Positions 47,774 through 56,870 of a DNA stretch of 64,000 nucleotides are shown piece by piece. Below the pieces are notes generated by a model. The model was not told where the DNA came from, made no database searches, and worked only from the letters and a program-made list of their open reading frames with translations. Position numbers and translations under genes: made by a program. Source of the stretch: Gallionellales bacterium GWA2_54_124 (GTDB lineage Bacteria; Pseudomonadota; Gammaproteobacteria; Burkholderiales; Gallionellaceae); contig MGWO01000007.1 in assembly GCA_001801025.1 (NCBI GenBank), positions 434,001-498,000 on the forward strand, written 5' to 3'. Numbering within the stretch: position 1 is the stretch's first letter; each line of letters opens with the position of its first letter.

Positions 47774-49909
47774 ATGAAATCTCTTGCCGGAATCTTATTG
47801 CTTCTACTGCTTAGCGCATGTGATGAGTGGAATAATCCCTATCCTGCATCGGAGGCGGGGCAGTCTATTCTTTATACCGCATTCACCGAGCGCCCTAAAC
47901 ATCTCGATCCTGCACAGGCCTATAGCGAGAATGAATATGAGTTCATCAGCAATATTTACGCGCCGCCGCTGCAATATCACTATCTGAAGCGCCCGTACCA
48001 ACTTGTGCCGCAGGCGGCAAGTTTAATGCCAACCGTGACCTATCAGGATGCGCAGCATCGGTCGCTGCCGGATGATGCGCCAGCGGACCGTATCGCTTAC
48101 AGCGTTTATGAAATTCACATCAAGCCCGGCATGCGTTATCAGCCGCATCCGGCCTTTGCACGCACGCATGATGGCCGCCTTGAATACGAACATCTGACAC
48201 CTGCTGATCTGCGCGATGTACACGTGCCGGGCGACTTTCCTCACAGCGGAACGCGCGTGGTGAATGCCGCTGATTATGTGAATCAGATCAAAAGGCTGGC
48301 TAACCCGCAGTTGCATCTGCCGATTTTCGGCGTGATGAGCGAGTACATCGTCGGATTGAAGGCGTATGCGGATACCTTGCAGCAGGCGGTGCAGATGCAT
48401 CCCGATGCCTTTCTCGATCTGTCAGTTTATCCTCTGCCCGGCGCCGAAGTCGTCGATGACACCACCTACCGCATTACGATACACGGCAAATACCCGCAGT
48501 TCGCCTATTGGCTGGCCATGCCTTTTTTTGCGCCTATGCCGCCTGAGGCCGAGCGTTTTTATGCGCAGCCGGGGATGCGCGAGCGCAATCTGTCGCTGGA
48601 CTGGTGGCCGGTGGGGAGCGGGCCTTATTTTCTGTCTGAAAATAATCCGAACCGGCGCATGGTGCTTACTAAAAATCCCTATTTTGACAGCGAACGCTAT
48701 CCGGCAGAGGGCGAAGCGGAGGATGATAAGGCCGGATTGCTGGCGGATGCGGGCAAGGCTTTACCGCTGATCGATCGCGTGGTTTTTACGCTGGAAAAGG
48801 AGACTATTCCCTACTGGAACAAGTTTTTACAGGGGTATTTCGATGCCTCCGGCATCAGCTCGGATAGTTTTGATCAGGCGGTGCAGGTGAGTGTTGGCGG
48901 AGAAACCAGCGTTTCTGATGAAATGCGCGAGCAGGGTATTACGCTCTCCACCTCGGTTGCCATCTCGACGATGTATACCGGTTTTAACTGGCTCGATCCT
49001 GTGGTGGGCGGCAGCTCAGAGCGAGCTCGTAAGTTAAGGCAGGCGATTGCGATTGCGGTGGATTTTGAGGAATTTGTTTCGATTTTTGCCAACGGGCGGG
49101 GTATTTCGGCGCAGTCGCCGATTCCGCCGGGTATCTTCGGCTACCTTGAAGGGGAGGCGGGCATCAATAAGCTCGTGTACGACTGGGCGGGTGGACAGGC
49201 GGTGAGAAAGCCGATTGCTGAAGCCAGGAGGCTGTTGGCTGAAGCGGGCTATCCGGACGGGGTGGATATCAATACGCATCAGCCGCTGGTGATCAATCTG
49301 GATACCACAGCGACCGGTGTCGGCAACAAGTCACGTCTGGACTGGATGCGCAAGCAGTTCGAAAAACTCAATGTGCAACTGGTGGTGCGCAGCACCGATT
49401 ACAACCGCTTTCAGGATAAGGTGCGCCGTGGCGACACGCAGATGTTCTATTTCGGCTGGAATGCCGACTATCCCGATCCTGAGAATTTCCTGTTTTTGCT
49501 GCACGGCCCGCAGGGTAAGGTGAGCTACTCGGGCGAGAATGCGGCCAATTACAGCAATCCTGACTACGACCGTTTGTTCCTGAAGATGAAAAACATGGAA
49601 AACAGTCCGGCGCGGCAGGCGATCATCGATCAGATGCTGGAAATATTGCGTCGCGATTCGCCCTGGCTGTGGGGCTATCATCCGAAGAACTACGTGCTGC
49701 AACACGGTTGGCTGCATAACGTCAAACCCAGCGTCATGGCGAACAACAAGCTCAAATACTGGCGTCTGGATGCCAAGTCGAGAGACGCGTTGCGCGCCCG
49801 CTGGAATCAGCCGTCACGCTGGCCGTTATGGAGCGCGCTGGTGCTGGTGCTGCTGTCGGGATTCTGGTTGTGGCGTGTACTACAGAAAAAAGAAGCGTGC
49901 AGCAGATAG
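47774..49909 (+). CDS. ABC transporter solute-binding lipoprotein, family 5 (oligopeptide type)
   Basis: 711 aa. A lipoprotein signal peptide ends in LLLLSAC, the Cys being residue 16. The body is a family 5 extracellular solute-binding protein: YTAFTERPKHLDPAQAYSENEYEF at the start of the mature part, SLDWWPVGSGPYFLSENNPNR, FFGWNADYPDPENF-like YFGWNADYPDPENFLFL. Unusually, a C-terminal membrane helix (about 688-708, WPLWSALVLVLLSGFWLW) and a short basic tail follow. I use ATG at 47774, not the upstream in-frame start. It is the first gene of a four-gene uptake operon. Confidence 0.9.
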   Translation: MKSLAGILLLLLLSACDEWNNPYPASEAGQSILYTAFTERPKHLDPAQAYSENEYEFISNIYAPPLQYHYLKRPYQLVPQAASLMPTVTYQDAQHRSLPDDAPADRIAYSVYEIHIKPGMRYQPHPAFARTHDGRLEYEHLTPADLRDVHVPGDFPHSGTRVVNAADYVNQIKRLANPQLHLPIFGVMSEYIVGLKAYADTLQQAVQMHPDAFLDLSVYPLPGAEVVDDTTYRITIHGKYPQFAYWLAMPFFAPMPPEAERFYAQPGMRERNLSLDWWPVGSGPYFLSENNPNRRMVLTKNPYFDSERYPAEGEAEDDKAGLLADAGKALPLIDRVVFTLEKETIPYWNKFLQGYFDASGISSDSFDQAVQVSVGGETSVSDEMREQGITLSTSVAISTMYTGFNWLDPVVGGSSERARKLRQAIAIAVDFEEFVSIFANGRGISAQSPIPPGIFGYLEGEAGINKLVYDWAGGQAVRKPIAEARRLLAEAGYPDGVDINTHQPLVINLDTTATGVGNKSRLDWMRKQFEKLNVQLVVRSTDYNRFQDKVRRGDTQMFYFGWNADYPDPENFLFLLHGPQGKVSYSGENAANYSNPDYDRLFLKMKNMENSPARQAIIDQMLEILRRDSPWLWGYHPKNYVLQHGWLHNVKPSVMANNKLKYWRLDAKSRDALRARWNQPSRWPLWSALVLVLLSGFWLWRVLQKKEACSR

Positions 49910-49998
49910 CAGGGTTAAATGCCATTTTTCTATTCACACTTCGATAATGAGGGCCGACTGTTTGGCCGGGGCTTGTTTATCCGTACAATAGCGCACTC

Positions 49999-50970
49999 AT
50001 GATAGCCTATCTCATTCGCCGCCTTATTTACGCCATCCCGATTCTGATCGGGGTGAATCTGCTCACCTTCGCGCTGTTTTTTGTCGTGAATACGCCGGAC
50101 GACATGGCGCGCATGCAACTCGGGATCAAGCGCGTGACGCCCGAGGCGATCGAAAAATGGAAGTTGCAAAAGGGTTACGATAAGCCCTTGCTGGTCAACA
50201 GCCGGGCTGCCGGTGCCGGGCAATTGACCGATACGATTTTCTGGCACAAATCAGCCAGTATGTTCGTGCTGGATTTTGGCTATTCCGATGACGGGCGCAG
50301 TATCTCGCATGAAATCGCCACGCGGATGGGGCCGAGTCTGGCGATCGCCCTGCCGACTTTCCTGATCGGCCTTGCCTGTTATGTCAGTTTCGCCTTGCTG
50401 ATGACCTTGTTTCGCGCCACCACCCTCGATATCGCCGGGGTTGCACTGTGCGTCGTGCTGATGTCGATATCCGGATTGTTTTACATCATCGGCGGCCAGT
50501 TTCTGGTGAGCAAACTTTGGCATCTGGTGCCGATCTCAGGCTACGGCGATGGTGGGTTTAAGTTCGTCGTGCTGCCTGTGATCATCGGTGTGATCGGCGG
50601 CATAGGGTCTTCCAGCCGCTGGTATCGCACGATCTTTTTAGAGGAAATTGGCCGAGATTACGTGCGCACCGCGCGCGCTAAAGGCTTGTCAGAACTGCGG
50701 GTGTTGTTTACCCATGTGCTCAAAAACGCGATGATCCCGATTCTCACCGGTGTAGTGGTGGTCATTCCCCTGTTGTTCATGGGCAGCTTGCTCACCGAAT
50801 CGTTCTTCGGTATTCCGGGTCTTGGCAGCTATACGATCGATGCGATCAACGCGCAGGATTTTTCAGTAGTGCGCGCGATGGTGTTTTTAGGTTCCCTGCT
50901 GTACATAGCAGGACTGATACTCACCGATATCTCCTACACGATGGTGGATCCCCGGGTGCGCTTGTCATGA
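49999..50970 (+). CDS. ABC transporter permease, OppB/YejB type
   Basis: 323 aa with six predicted membrane helices. The N-terminus MIAYLIRRLIYAIPILIGV is typical of OppB/DppB. The EAA loop that docks the ATPase is GRDYVRTARAKGLSELRVLF (about 220-239). The end GLILTDISYTMVDPRVRL matches the family. Its stop overlaps the next permease start (ATGA). Confidence 0.93.
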   Translation: MIAYLIRRLIYAIPILIGVNLLTFALFFVVNTPDDMARMQLGIKRVTPEAIEKWKLQKGYDKPLLVNSRAAGAGQLTDTIFWHKSASMFVLDFGYSDDGRSISHEIATRMGPSLAIALPTFLIGLACYVSFALLMTLFRATTLDIAGVALCVVLMSISGLFYIIGGQFLVSKLWHLVPISGYGDGGFKFVVLPVIIGVIGGIGSSSRWYRTIFLEEIGRDYVRTARAKGLSELRVLFTHVLKNAMIPILTGVVVVIPLLFMGSLLTESFFGIPGLGSYTIDAINAQDFSVVRAMVFLGSLLYIAGLILTDISYTMVDPRVRLS

Positions 50971-52262
50971 TGCCGGTCATCCTGTGGAGCGATGCGCTGG
51001 TCTTTTTGCTGCTGGGCGCCTGCTGTGTCGCGTTCTGGCATATCCGTCGCCATGAACATCTTTTGCTGCCCTGGCGGCGGGTTGGTCGAAGTGCCGTGGC
51101 GATGTGTTCCTTGCTGGTGTTATCCCTGTTCGTGCTGGTGGGCTTGCTCGACACCCTGCACTACCGGGTCGCCTTGAACGGGGCGTATTCGCCCGAAGTG
51201 CTGAGCGTGTTCGACAAGCTGGCAGAACCGTTGCGCCTGCACACCGAGAAAACGTATTCGGCGCCGCTGGCCGTTGCGCTGTATGCGAAGGAAAGTACCA
51301 CCGATGAACAGGGGCGGGTGGTGCGCACTTATCCCAGGCTTAAATATGGCGGTGCACATTTGCCTGAGGCGTCAGGCTATGATGTCGCCAGACGTGCGCT
51401 GACCGGCGCGATAGCGGGCGTGTTAGCGGGCCTGCTGCTGGGATTTAAAGCTCGGCGCGCGATCGGTGTAACTGTGGTGATTTTAGCCGCACTGATCGGT
51501 ATGACTTTGAATCTGGCGGCTGTCTATCATGTGCTCGGCACCGATAAAGTGGGGCAGGATGTGTTGTATCTGTCGCTCAAAAGTATACGTACGGGGCTGA
51601 TCATCGGGACGGTGACGACGCTGGTCACTTTGCCGCTGGCGCTGTTTTTAGGGGTGGCCGCCGGCTATTTTCGCGGCTGGGTGGATGATGTGATCCAGTA
51701 TGTCTATACCGTGCTGAGCTCGATTCCCAGTGTGTTGTTGATTGCCGCTGCGGTGTTGATGATGCAGGTGACGATAGACACGCATCCTAACTGGTTCGAT
51801 ACCGCCGCCTCGCGCGCTGATTTGCGGCTGGTGTTTTTGTGCCTGATACTGGGTATGACGAGCTGGACCGGTCTTTGCCGTTTGCTGCGCGGTGAGACCT
51901 TGAAACTGCGCGAGATGGAATATATACAGGCGGCGCAATCTTTTGGCGTGTCATCGATGCGCATCTTGTCGCGCCACATTATCCCAAACGTGATGCACAT
52001 CATTTTGATTGCGCTGGTGATGGATTTTTCAGGGCTGGTGCTCGCCGAAGCGGTGTTGTCCTATGTCGGTGTGGGGGTCGATCCCTCGATGATCAGTTTC
52101 GGTACCATGATCAACGGCGCGAGGCTTGAGATGGCGCGAGAACCGATGGTGTGGTGGGCGCTGGCTGCGGCCTTCGGCTTTATGCTGACGCTGGTGCTCT
52201 CTGCCAACCTGTTCGCGGACGCCGTGCGCGATGCCTTCGATCCGAGGTTAAACCGCTCATGA
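50967..52262 (+). CDS. ABC transporter permease, OppC/YejE type
   Basis: 431 aa, longer than a usual OppC (about 300-340). Extra sequence lies in the N-terminal third, where two helices (about 8-25 and 45-65) bracket a region before the periplasmic stretch EVLSVFDKLAEPL, with further helices near 135-180. The transport core has the EAA loop REMEYIQAAQSFGVSSMRIL and the C-terminal NLFADAVRDAFDPRL. The stop overlaps the ATPase gene (ATGA). Confidence 0.92.
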   Translation: MMPVILWSDALVFLLLGACCVAFWHIRRHEHLLLPWRRVGRSAVAMCSLLVLSLFVLVGLLDTLHYRVALNGAYSPEVLSVFDKLAEPLRLHTEKTYSAPLAVALYAKESTTDEQGRVVRTYPRLKYGGAHLPEASGYDVARRALTGAIAGVLAGLLLGFKARRAIGVTVVILAALIGMTLNLAAVYHVLGTDKVGQDVLYLSLKSIRTGLIIGTVTTLVTLPLALFLGVAAGYFRGWVDDVIQYVYTVLSSIPSVLLIAAAVLMMQVTIDTHPNWFDTAASRADLRLVFLCLILGMTSWTGLCRLLRGETLKLREMEYIQAAQSFGVSSMRILSRHIIPNVMHIILIALVMDFSGLVLAEAVLSYVGVGVDPSMISFGTMINGARLEMAREPMVWWALAAAFGFMLTLVLSANLFADAVRDAFDPRLNRS

Positions 52263-54259
52263 GTCTGCTTAAAGTCAAAGATCTGGTTACGGGGCTCGCC
52301 AGCGGGCTTGCCATCGTGGACGGGATTTCCTTCGAGATAGCGGCGGGCGAGACCTTTGCGCTGCTAGGGGAATCCGGCTGCGGCAAGTCGATGACGGCGC
52401 TCTCCCTGATGCGGCTGCTGCCTGACGGGGTTGCCAACCTGTCGGGGGACGTCGTGCTGGGCGGTGTGTCTTTGTTTGATTTGCCCGAGCGTTTGATGCG
52501 CGGTATCCGCGGCGGATCGATGGCGATGATTTTTCAGGAGCCGGGTCTGAGCCTGAATCCTGTGATGACGGTGGGCGCGCAGATTATCGAGGTGCTGGCC
52601 TTACATCAGGGGTTGTCGGGCGCTCTGGCGCTGCAGCGCTGTGTCGAATTGCTTGCCGGTGTCGGGATTCCCGATGCTGCGTGGCGCGTGAATGAATATC
52701 CGTTTCAGTTGTCAGGCGGCATGAAGCAGCGTGTGATGATCGCGATGGCGCTGGCAGGCAAGCCGCGCTTGCTGGTCGCTGATGAGCCGACCACGGCGCT
52801 CGATGTCACGATACAGGCGCAGGTGCTGCAACTGCTGCGCGACACGCAAGCATCTACCGGTATGGCGATGCTGCTGATCACGCATGATTTGGGCGTGGTG
52901 GCCGAAACGGCGCATCGCGTCGGCGTCATGTATGCAGGTCAGATTGTCGAGCAGGCCTCGCGTCAGGAATTATTTTCCCGCCCGTTGCACCCTTACACAC
53001 AAAAACTGTTTGCCGCTCTGCCGCAGGCAGGATTGCGCGATCAGCCGCTGGCGGCGATTCCCGGCAGTGTGCCGCCCTTGGGCTCGATTGTTCAGGGTTG
53101 TCGCTTTGCGCCGCGCTGCGATAGGGCATGGTCTTTGTGCCGCGAACAGACGCCTGCGTGGATCACGCTGTCTGAGGGGGAGGGCGTGCGATGTCATCTG
53201 TACGACAGGATTGAGGATGGGGGATTCAGGATTGAGGAAAAAACACCGAAGTTACAGGATGTCGCCAAACCCAACCCGATCCTGAATCCTGAATCCTGCA
53301 TCCTGAAGGTTCAAGATTTGCAAGTACACTTTCCGATCCGCAAGGGGATTTTGCAGCGAGTCGTGGGGCAGGTCAAAGCCGTAGATGGTGTCTCACTTGC
53401 GATAGCCAAAGGGAAAACGCTTGCCATCGTGGGCGAGTCGGGGTGCGGCAAGACGACGCTGGGCAAGGCGCTGCTGCAACTGATTCCGCCCACGGGAGGC
53501 CGTGTCGTGTTTGACGGGCGAGCGCTAGGGGCGCGCGCGTCGATGCAGATGGTGTTTCAGGACCCCTATGCTTCGCTCAATCCCAAGATGCGCGTGGCCG
53601 AAATCCTCGAGGAGGGGATGAGTGCACTAAAAGTCGGCGCTAACAGTGCGGCGCGTCAGGCGCACATTGACGGATTGCTCGATAAGGTTGGGCTGGAACG
53701 GGCCGCCAAATGGCGCTATCCGCACGAGTTTTCCGGCGGTCAGCGCCAGCGCATCGCAATTGCCCGTGCGCTTGCCGTATCGCCCGGTTTGCTGATTTGC
53801 GATGAGCCGACCAGCGCGCTGGACGTGTCGGTTCAGGCACAAATCTTGAATTTGCTTAAGTCGCTGCAACAGGAATTGAATCTGTCCTATTTGTTTATCA
53901 CGCATAATCTGGCCGTGGTGGCGTATTTGGCGCATGAGGTGTGTGTGATGTATCTTGGGCGCATCGTCGAGCGCGGCAGCACGGACGACGTCATGAATCA
54001 TCCGGCTCACCCTTATACGCAAGCCTTGCTGTCGGCCGTGCCTCGTATCGACGAAGGTGCGCGCGAATATATCCGTCTGGCAGGGGATTTGCCGTCGCCT
54101 GCGAATCCGCCCGCAGGTTGTCATTTTGCACCGCGCTGCCCTTGTGTTCAGGATATTTGCCGGGAACACTACCCGAACGCTGTGAATGTGTCAGAAAGCC
54201 ATGTGGTGCATTGCCATTTTCAGTCAATATCGGTTGACGGGATGACGGCATTAGATTAA
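52259..54259 (+). CDS. Fused double ABC ATPase (OppD-OppF / YejF type)
   Basis: 666 aa with two complete nucleotide-binding domains. The first (about 1-310) has Walker [11 protein letters not shown], signature [15 protein letters not shown] and Walker [13 protein letters not shown], ending in the oligopeptide-type Cys motif [11 protein letters not shown]. The second (about 345-655) has [27 protein letters not shown] and [12 protein letters not shown], ending in [15 protein letters not shown]. The linker between them (about 317-350) is encoded by a heptamer-phased inverted repeat, described separately. Start ATG at 52259, overlapping the permease stop. It should power the import system of the three upstream genes. 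Confidence 0.95.
   Translation: MSLLKVKDLVTGLASGLAIVDGISFEIAAGETFALLGESGCGKSMTALSLMRLLPDGVANLSGDVVLGGVSLFDLPERLMRGIRGGSMAMIFQEPGLSLNPVMTVGAQIIEVLALHQGLSGALALQRCVELLAGVGIPDAAWRVNEYPFQLSGGMKQRVMIAMALAGKPRLLVADEPTTALDVTIQAQVLQLLRDTQASTGMAMLLITHDLGVVAETAHRVGVMYAGQIVEQASRQELFSRPLHPYTQKLFAALPQAGLRDQPLAAIPGSVPPLGSIVQGCRFAPRCDRAWSLCREQTPAWITLSEGEGVRCHLYDRIEDGGFRIEEKTPKLQDVAKPNPILNPESCILKVQDLQVHFPIRKGILQRVVGQVKAVDGVSLAIAKGKTLAIVGESGCGKTTLGKALLQLIPPTGGRVVFDGRALGARASMQMVFQDPYASLNPKMRVAEILEEGMSALKVGANSAARQAHIDGLLDKVGLERAAKWRYPHEFSGGQRQRIAIARALAVSPGLLICDEPTSALDVSVQAQILNLLKSLQQELNLSYLFITHNLAVVAYLAHEVCVMYLGRIVERGSTDDVMNHPAHPYTQALLSAVPRIDEGAREYIRLAGDLPSPANPPAGCHFAPRCPCVQDICREHYPNAVNVSESHVVHCHFQSISVDGMTALD
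53207..53304. repeat. Heptamer inverted repeat inside the ABC ATPase reading frame
   Basis: Direct units AGGATTG, AGGATGG, GGGATTC, AGGATTG, AGGAAAA run without gaps at 53207-53241. Inverted units CGATCCT, GAATCCT, GAATCCT, GCATCCT run at 53277-53304. It is in frame with the fused ATPase and encodes the inter-domain linker ([13 protein letters not shown] and [12 protein letters not shown]). The units are close relatives of those at 14161-14224. Confidence 0.8.
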
Positions 54260-54308
54260 AAAGGTGGCAGGGATTTTATTCATCAATTAAACCGTTCAGG
54301 AGAGCATC

Positions 54309-54635
54309 ATGAGTCAAAATTTATCGGGCACAAACGACATCAGCAAGGAAAAATTGATGCAGGACTTGCAACTGGTGGTGTCTGATGCCGAAGAGTTGCT
54401 CCGCGCGACAGCAGGTCAGGCGGGAGAAAAAGTCAGCGCGGCACGTGAGCGCATTCAGGATAGTTTGAGCGCGGCGAAGGTGCGTCTGGCGGATGCGGAA
54501 GAAGCGATGCTGGAAAAAACCCGCGAGGCGGCGCGTGCTACGGATGAATATGTGCATGAAAATCCATGGCGTGCGGTGGGTATCGCTGCCGGTGTGGGGC
54601 TTGTGGTGGGCATGCTGATCTCGCGCGGCCGGTAA
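54309..54635 (+). CDS. ElaB/YqjD-like (DUF883) membrane-anchored protein
   Basis: 108 aa. A helical, charged N-terminal part (LMQDLQLVVSDAEELLRATAGQ, KVSAARERIQDSL) is followed by the C-terminal DUF883 anchor NPWRAVGIAAGVGLVVGMLI, then RGR. E. coli relatives YqjD/ElaB bind ribosomes at the inner membrane in stationary phase. Its stop overlaps the next ATG (TAATG). It forms a three-gene set like yqjD-yqjE-yqjK. Confidence 0.9.
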   Translation: MSQNLSGTNDISKEKLMQDLQLVVSDAEELLRATAGQAGEKVSAARERIQDSLSAAKVRLADAEEAMLEKTREAARATDEYVHENPWRAVGIAAGVGLVVGMLISRGR

Positions 54636-55018
54636 TGTCAGCAGTTAACTCAGGTCTGCTGGGGTCAGTCAGGCGGTTGTTGTCCACGCTGACGTCGGTT
54701 GCGTCCACCAGGCTTGCGTTGCTTGCAAATGAATTATATGAGGAGCGTCTGCAGCTGGAGCAGATGCTCCTTTATTTTTTCACCGCGCTGTTTTGTTTCG
54801 CGATGGGTATCCTGCTGCTGACGACTTTTGTCGTCGTGCTGTTTTGGGATACCTATCGTCTGGCGGTGCTGGGCGGACTCGGTACGCTGTTTGTTATCAC
54901 GGGTGTGCTGCTGGCGAATAAGCTGTTGTGCATTTCGCGCAGAAAAAGCACCTTGTTTTCTGTCACGCTGGCAGAACTCGCGGTCGATCGCGAACAGCTG
55001 GATGGCACACATGACTAA
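54635..55018 (+). CDS. YqjE-like putative holin superfamily III membrane protein
   Basis: 127 aa. An amphipathic N-terminal region (SVRRLLSTLTSVASTRLALLANEL) is followed by two membrane helices (about 48-70, LLYFFTALFCFAMGILLLTTFVV; about 80-100) and a short cytoplasmic tail. This is the YqjE arrangement (actinobacterial-holin-x/phage_holin_3_6 type families). Nothing indicates lysis activity. It overlaps both neighbours. Confidence 0.82.
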   Translation: MSAVNSGLLGSVRRLLSTLTSVASTRLALLANELYEERLQLEQMLLYFFTALFCFAMGILLLTTFVVVLFWDTYRLAVLGGLGTLFVITGVLLANKLLCISRRKSTLFSVTLAELAVDREQLDGTHD

Positions 55019-55307
55019 ACGCAGACAGGCGATGCTGGCACGCCGTCAGTTACTGCGTGACAACATCAGCGCGCAGCGCGAACAGTTGGCGGGCATCGCG
55101 GTCAATTTTCGGCCGGCGTTTCGAGTGGCCGATGGTGCGTGGCGGATGGTGAGTTTTGTGCGCGGGCATGCCGTACTGGTAGCGGGCGTGTTAAGTCTGG
55201 CCATCGTGCGGCAGCGCGGCATTTCCGGTTTGATCAAAGGCGGCTTGCGAGCGTGGCGAGCCTATCGTTTCGTTAACGAATTCGCCAAAAAAATCACGCA
55301 TCGATAA
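55011..55307 (+). CDS. YqjK-like small protein
   Basis: 98 aa, starting at an ATG eight bases before the end of the YqjE-like gene. It begins MTKRRQAMLARRQLLRDNIS, strongly basic, then has one hydrophobic helix (about 45-62, GHAVLVAGVLSLAIV) and a basic end (RAWRAYRFVNEFAKKITHR). Size, position and charge fit YqjK, a poorly conserved family, so the call rests mainly on context. Confidence 0.7.
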   Translation: MTKRRQAMLARRQLLRDNISAQREQLAGIAVNFRPAFRVADGAWRMVSFVRGHAVLVAGVLSLAIVRQRGISGLIKGGLRAWRAYRFVNEFAKKITHR

Positions 55308-55309
55308 AA

Positions 55310-56647
55310 TTAGCGATGTCTGTTATGCGCCGGTTTTGTGCGCGCGCGCGATGTTGGTTTAGCGCGCCCCTTTGGTTTGCTGTGCCAGTTCTTCAAGCTT
55401 GCAACGCTGACATGGTAACGGGAGGCCAGCTTGTCCAGCGGTTCGTCGCTGTGCGCGGTGTATTTGATCGAGGCGCCATTGCGGTTGATTTTTGCGGTGG
55501 GATGCAAGTGCATGTTGAAAGCTTCAAACTCCCCTTCGTTTTCTGCAACCTCCCCGTTAAGCGGCACCAGCAGCGCCTCTCCATCGCTTAAATTATCGCG
55601 GGCAGATAAACCGTTGACGGATTTGAGGCGCTCCAGCGTCAGGCCAAAACGCGGCGCCAGATGGTCGAGCCGCTCACCCTTTTTGGCGCGATAGGCCTGC
55701 CAGCTCACCAGCGGTTTGTCATAATTTTCCAGATTGTTTTTATAAGTCAGGACGCTGTCTGCCGGCAGCAAAATATAATCGTTGCTGTTTTGCAAGAGGA
55801 CCGGGCGGTTGTGTGCGGGATTGAGCGCAATAAACTCTTCGCGGCTAATGTCCGCCAGTTGCGCTGCCAGTTTAACGTCCATGTGTTTCGAGGTGGCGAC
55901 CGACATAAAATACGGTTTATTGGGGATGTCGGACAGGGTCAGGCCAAACTTTGACGGGTTGGCGACGATATTTTTGATCGCGATCAGTTTCGGCAGGTAG
56001 TTGCGGGTTTCATCCGGCAGTTTCAAGCTGGCATAATCGACCGGCAGGCCGAGTTTTCGGTTGCGCATCTGCGCGCGATGCACCGAGCCTTCCCCCCAGT
56101 TATAGGCCGCGAGCGCCAGTTCCCAGTCGCCGAACATGGTGTGCAGTTTTTCCAGATAATCGAGCGCACCGTTGGTCGCGCCTATGATGTCGCGCCGGCC
56201 GTCATACCACCAGTTTTGCCGCATGCCGAAATTTTTTCCGGTGGACGGGATGAATTGCCAGATGCCGGAGGCATTGCTGGTCGAGTAGGCGCCCGGATTA
56301 AAGGCGCTTTCTATCATCGGCAGCAAGGCGATTTCAGCGGGCATGCCGCGACGCTCGACTTCGGAGGTAATGTAATACAGATAACGGTTGGCCCGGGTCA
56401 TCATTCGGGCGATATAGGCCGGGCGTTTTGCATACCATTGTTCGTGATGCGTAACGAGCGAATCGCTGATTTGTCGCATCGCAAAGCCCTCGCGCAGCCG
56501 CTGCCACAGATCGCCGTACTCAGGCGCATCGCTCAGTATCAGATCGATATTGCGCGCGCAAGGGACGATTATCCGGGGCTGGATAGTCTGAGCTTGTGCA
56601 CTCAGCGTGCAGGCGGTTAGCAGCAGCGAAAAAAACAGTTTGAACAA
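55310..56647 (-). CDS. mltD: Membrane-bound lytic murein transglycosylase D-like protein
   Basis: 445 aa. An N-terminal signal peptide (MFKLFFSLLLTACTLSAQAQ) precedes an SLT domain (about 95-225) with the catalytic Glu in LLPMIESAFNPGAYS, then SNASGIWQFIPSTGKNFG and AAYNWGEGSVHRA. LysM-type regions follow: YRAKKGERLDHLAPRFGLTL near 320 and YTAHSDEPLDKLASRYHVSV near 395. The C-terminal tail is very basic. It cleaves peptidoglycan glycan strands to 1,6-anhydromuropeptides. The stop is two bases from the convergent yqjK-like gene. Confidence 0.92.
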   Translation of the reverse strand: MFKLFFSLLLTACTLSAQAQTIQPRIIVPCARNIDLILSDAPEYGDLWQRLREGFAMRQISDSLVTHHEQWYAKRPAYIARMMTRANRYLYYITSEVERRGMPAEIALLPMIESAFNPGAYSTSNASGIWQFIPSTGKNFGMRQNWWYDGRRDIIGATNGALDYLEKLHTMFGDWELALAAYNWGEGSVHRAQMRNRKLGLPVDYASLKLPDETRNYLPKLIAIKNIVANPSKFGLTLSDIPNKPYFMSVATSKHMDVKLAAQLADISREEFIALNPAHNRPVLLQNSNDYILLPADSVLTYKNNLENYDKPLVSWQAYRAKKGERLDHLAPRFGLTLERLKSVNGLSARDNLSDGEALLVPLNGEVAENEGEFEAFNMHLHPTAKINRNGASIKYTAHSDEPLDKLASRYHVSVASLKNWHSKPKGRAKPTSRARTKPAHNRHR

Positions 56648-56734
56648 GGGGGGTAAGTACCGGATAGAGAAAAAGCCCGCAAGAGTAGCCGAGTTGGAGG
56701 TGTACGGTCAATCTAAAAACAGGGGTATGTAAAT

Positions 56735-56760
56735 AAAAAACGCCCACAATTGCGGGCGTT
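56735..56760 (-). terminator. Intrinsic terminator downstream of acs
   Basis: On the minus strand AACGCCC (56760-56754) and GGGCGTT (56745-56739) form the stem around GCAATTGT, followed by a U-rich tract. It lies about 110 bases after the acs stop, past the duplicated acs tail. Confidence 0.85.
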
Positions 56761-56780
56761 AATTAACAAGCAGTGATTAC

Positions 56781-56822
56781 TTACCTTACGGCATTCTTCA
56801 GTTGATCGAGAATGGCTGGGTT
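56781..56822 (-). repeat. Duplicated remnant of the acs 3' end
   Basis: On the minus strand this stretch still reads [13 protein letters not shown] then TAA, identical in protein to the true acs C-terminus (which ends TAG at 56871). At base level it differs at several, mostly silent, positions. It lies 48 bases beyond the true stop, with a hairpin between the two copies. Confidence 0.8.
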
Positions 56823-56830
56823 TTGACTTC

Positions 56831-56859
56831 GCCTCGAATCGATATGGCTGATTCGAGGC
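56831..56859 (-). terminator. Ten-bp perfect hairpin between acs and its duplicated tail
   Basis: GCCTCGAATC (56831-56840) and GATTCGAGGC (56850-56859) are exact inverted repeats with a nine-base loop. There is no U tract. It starts 12 bases after the acs stop and may protect the mRNA end or help pausing. Confidence 0.5.
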
Positions 56860-56870
56860 TGCGCCGAAAC

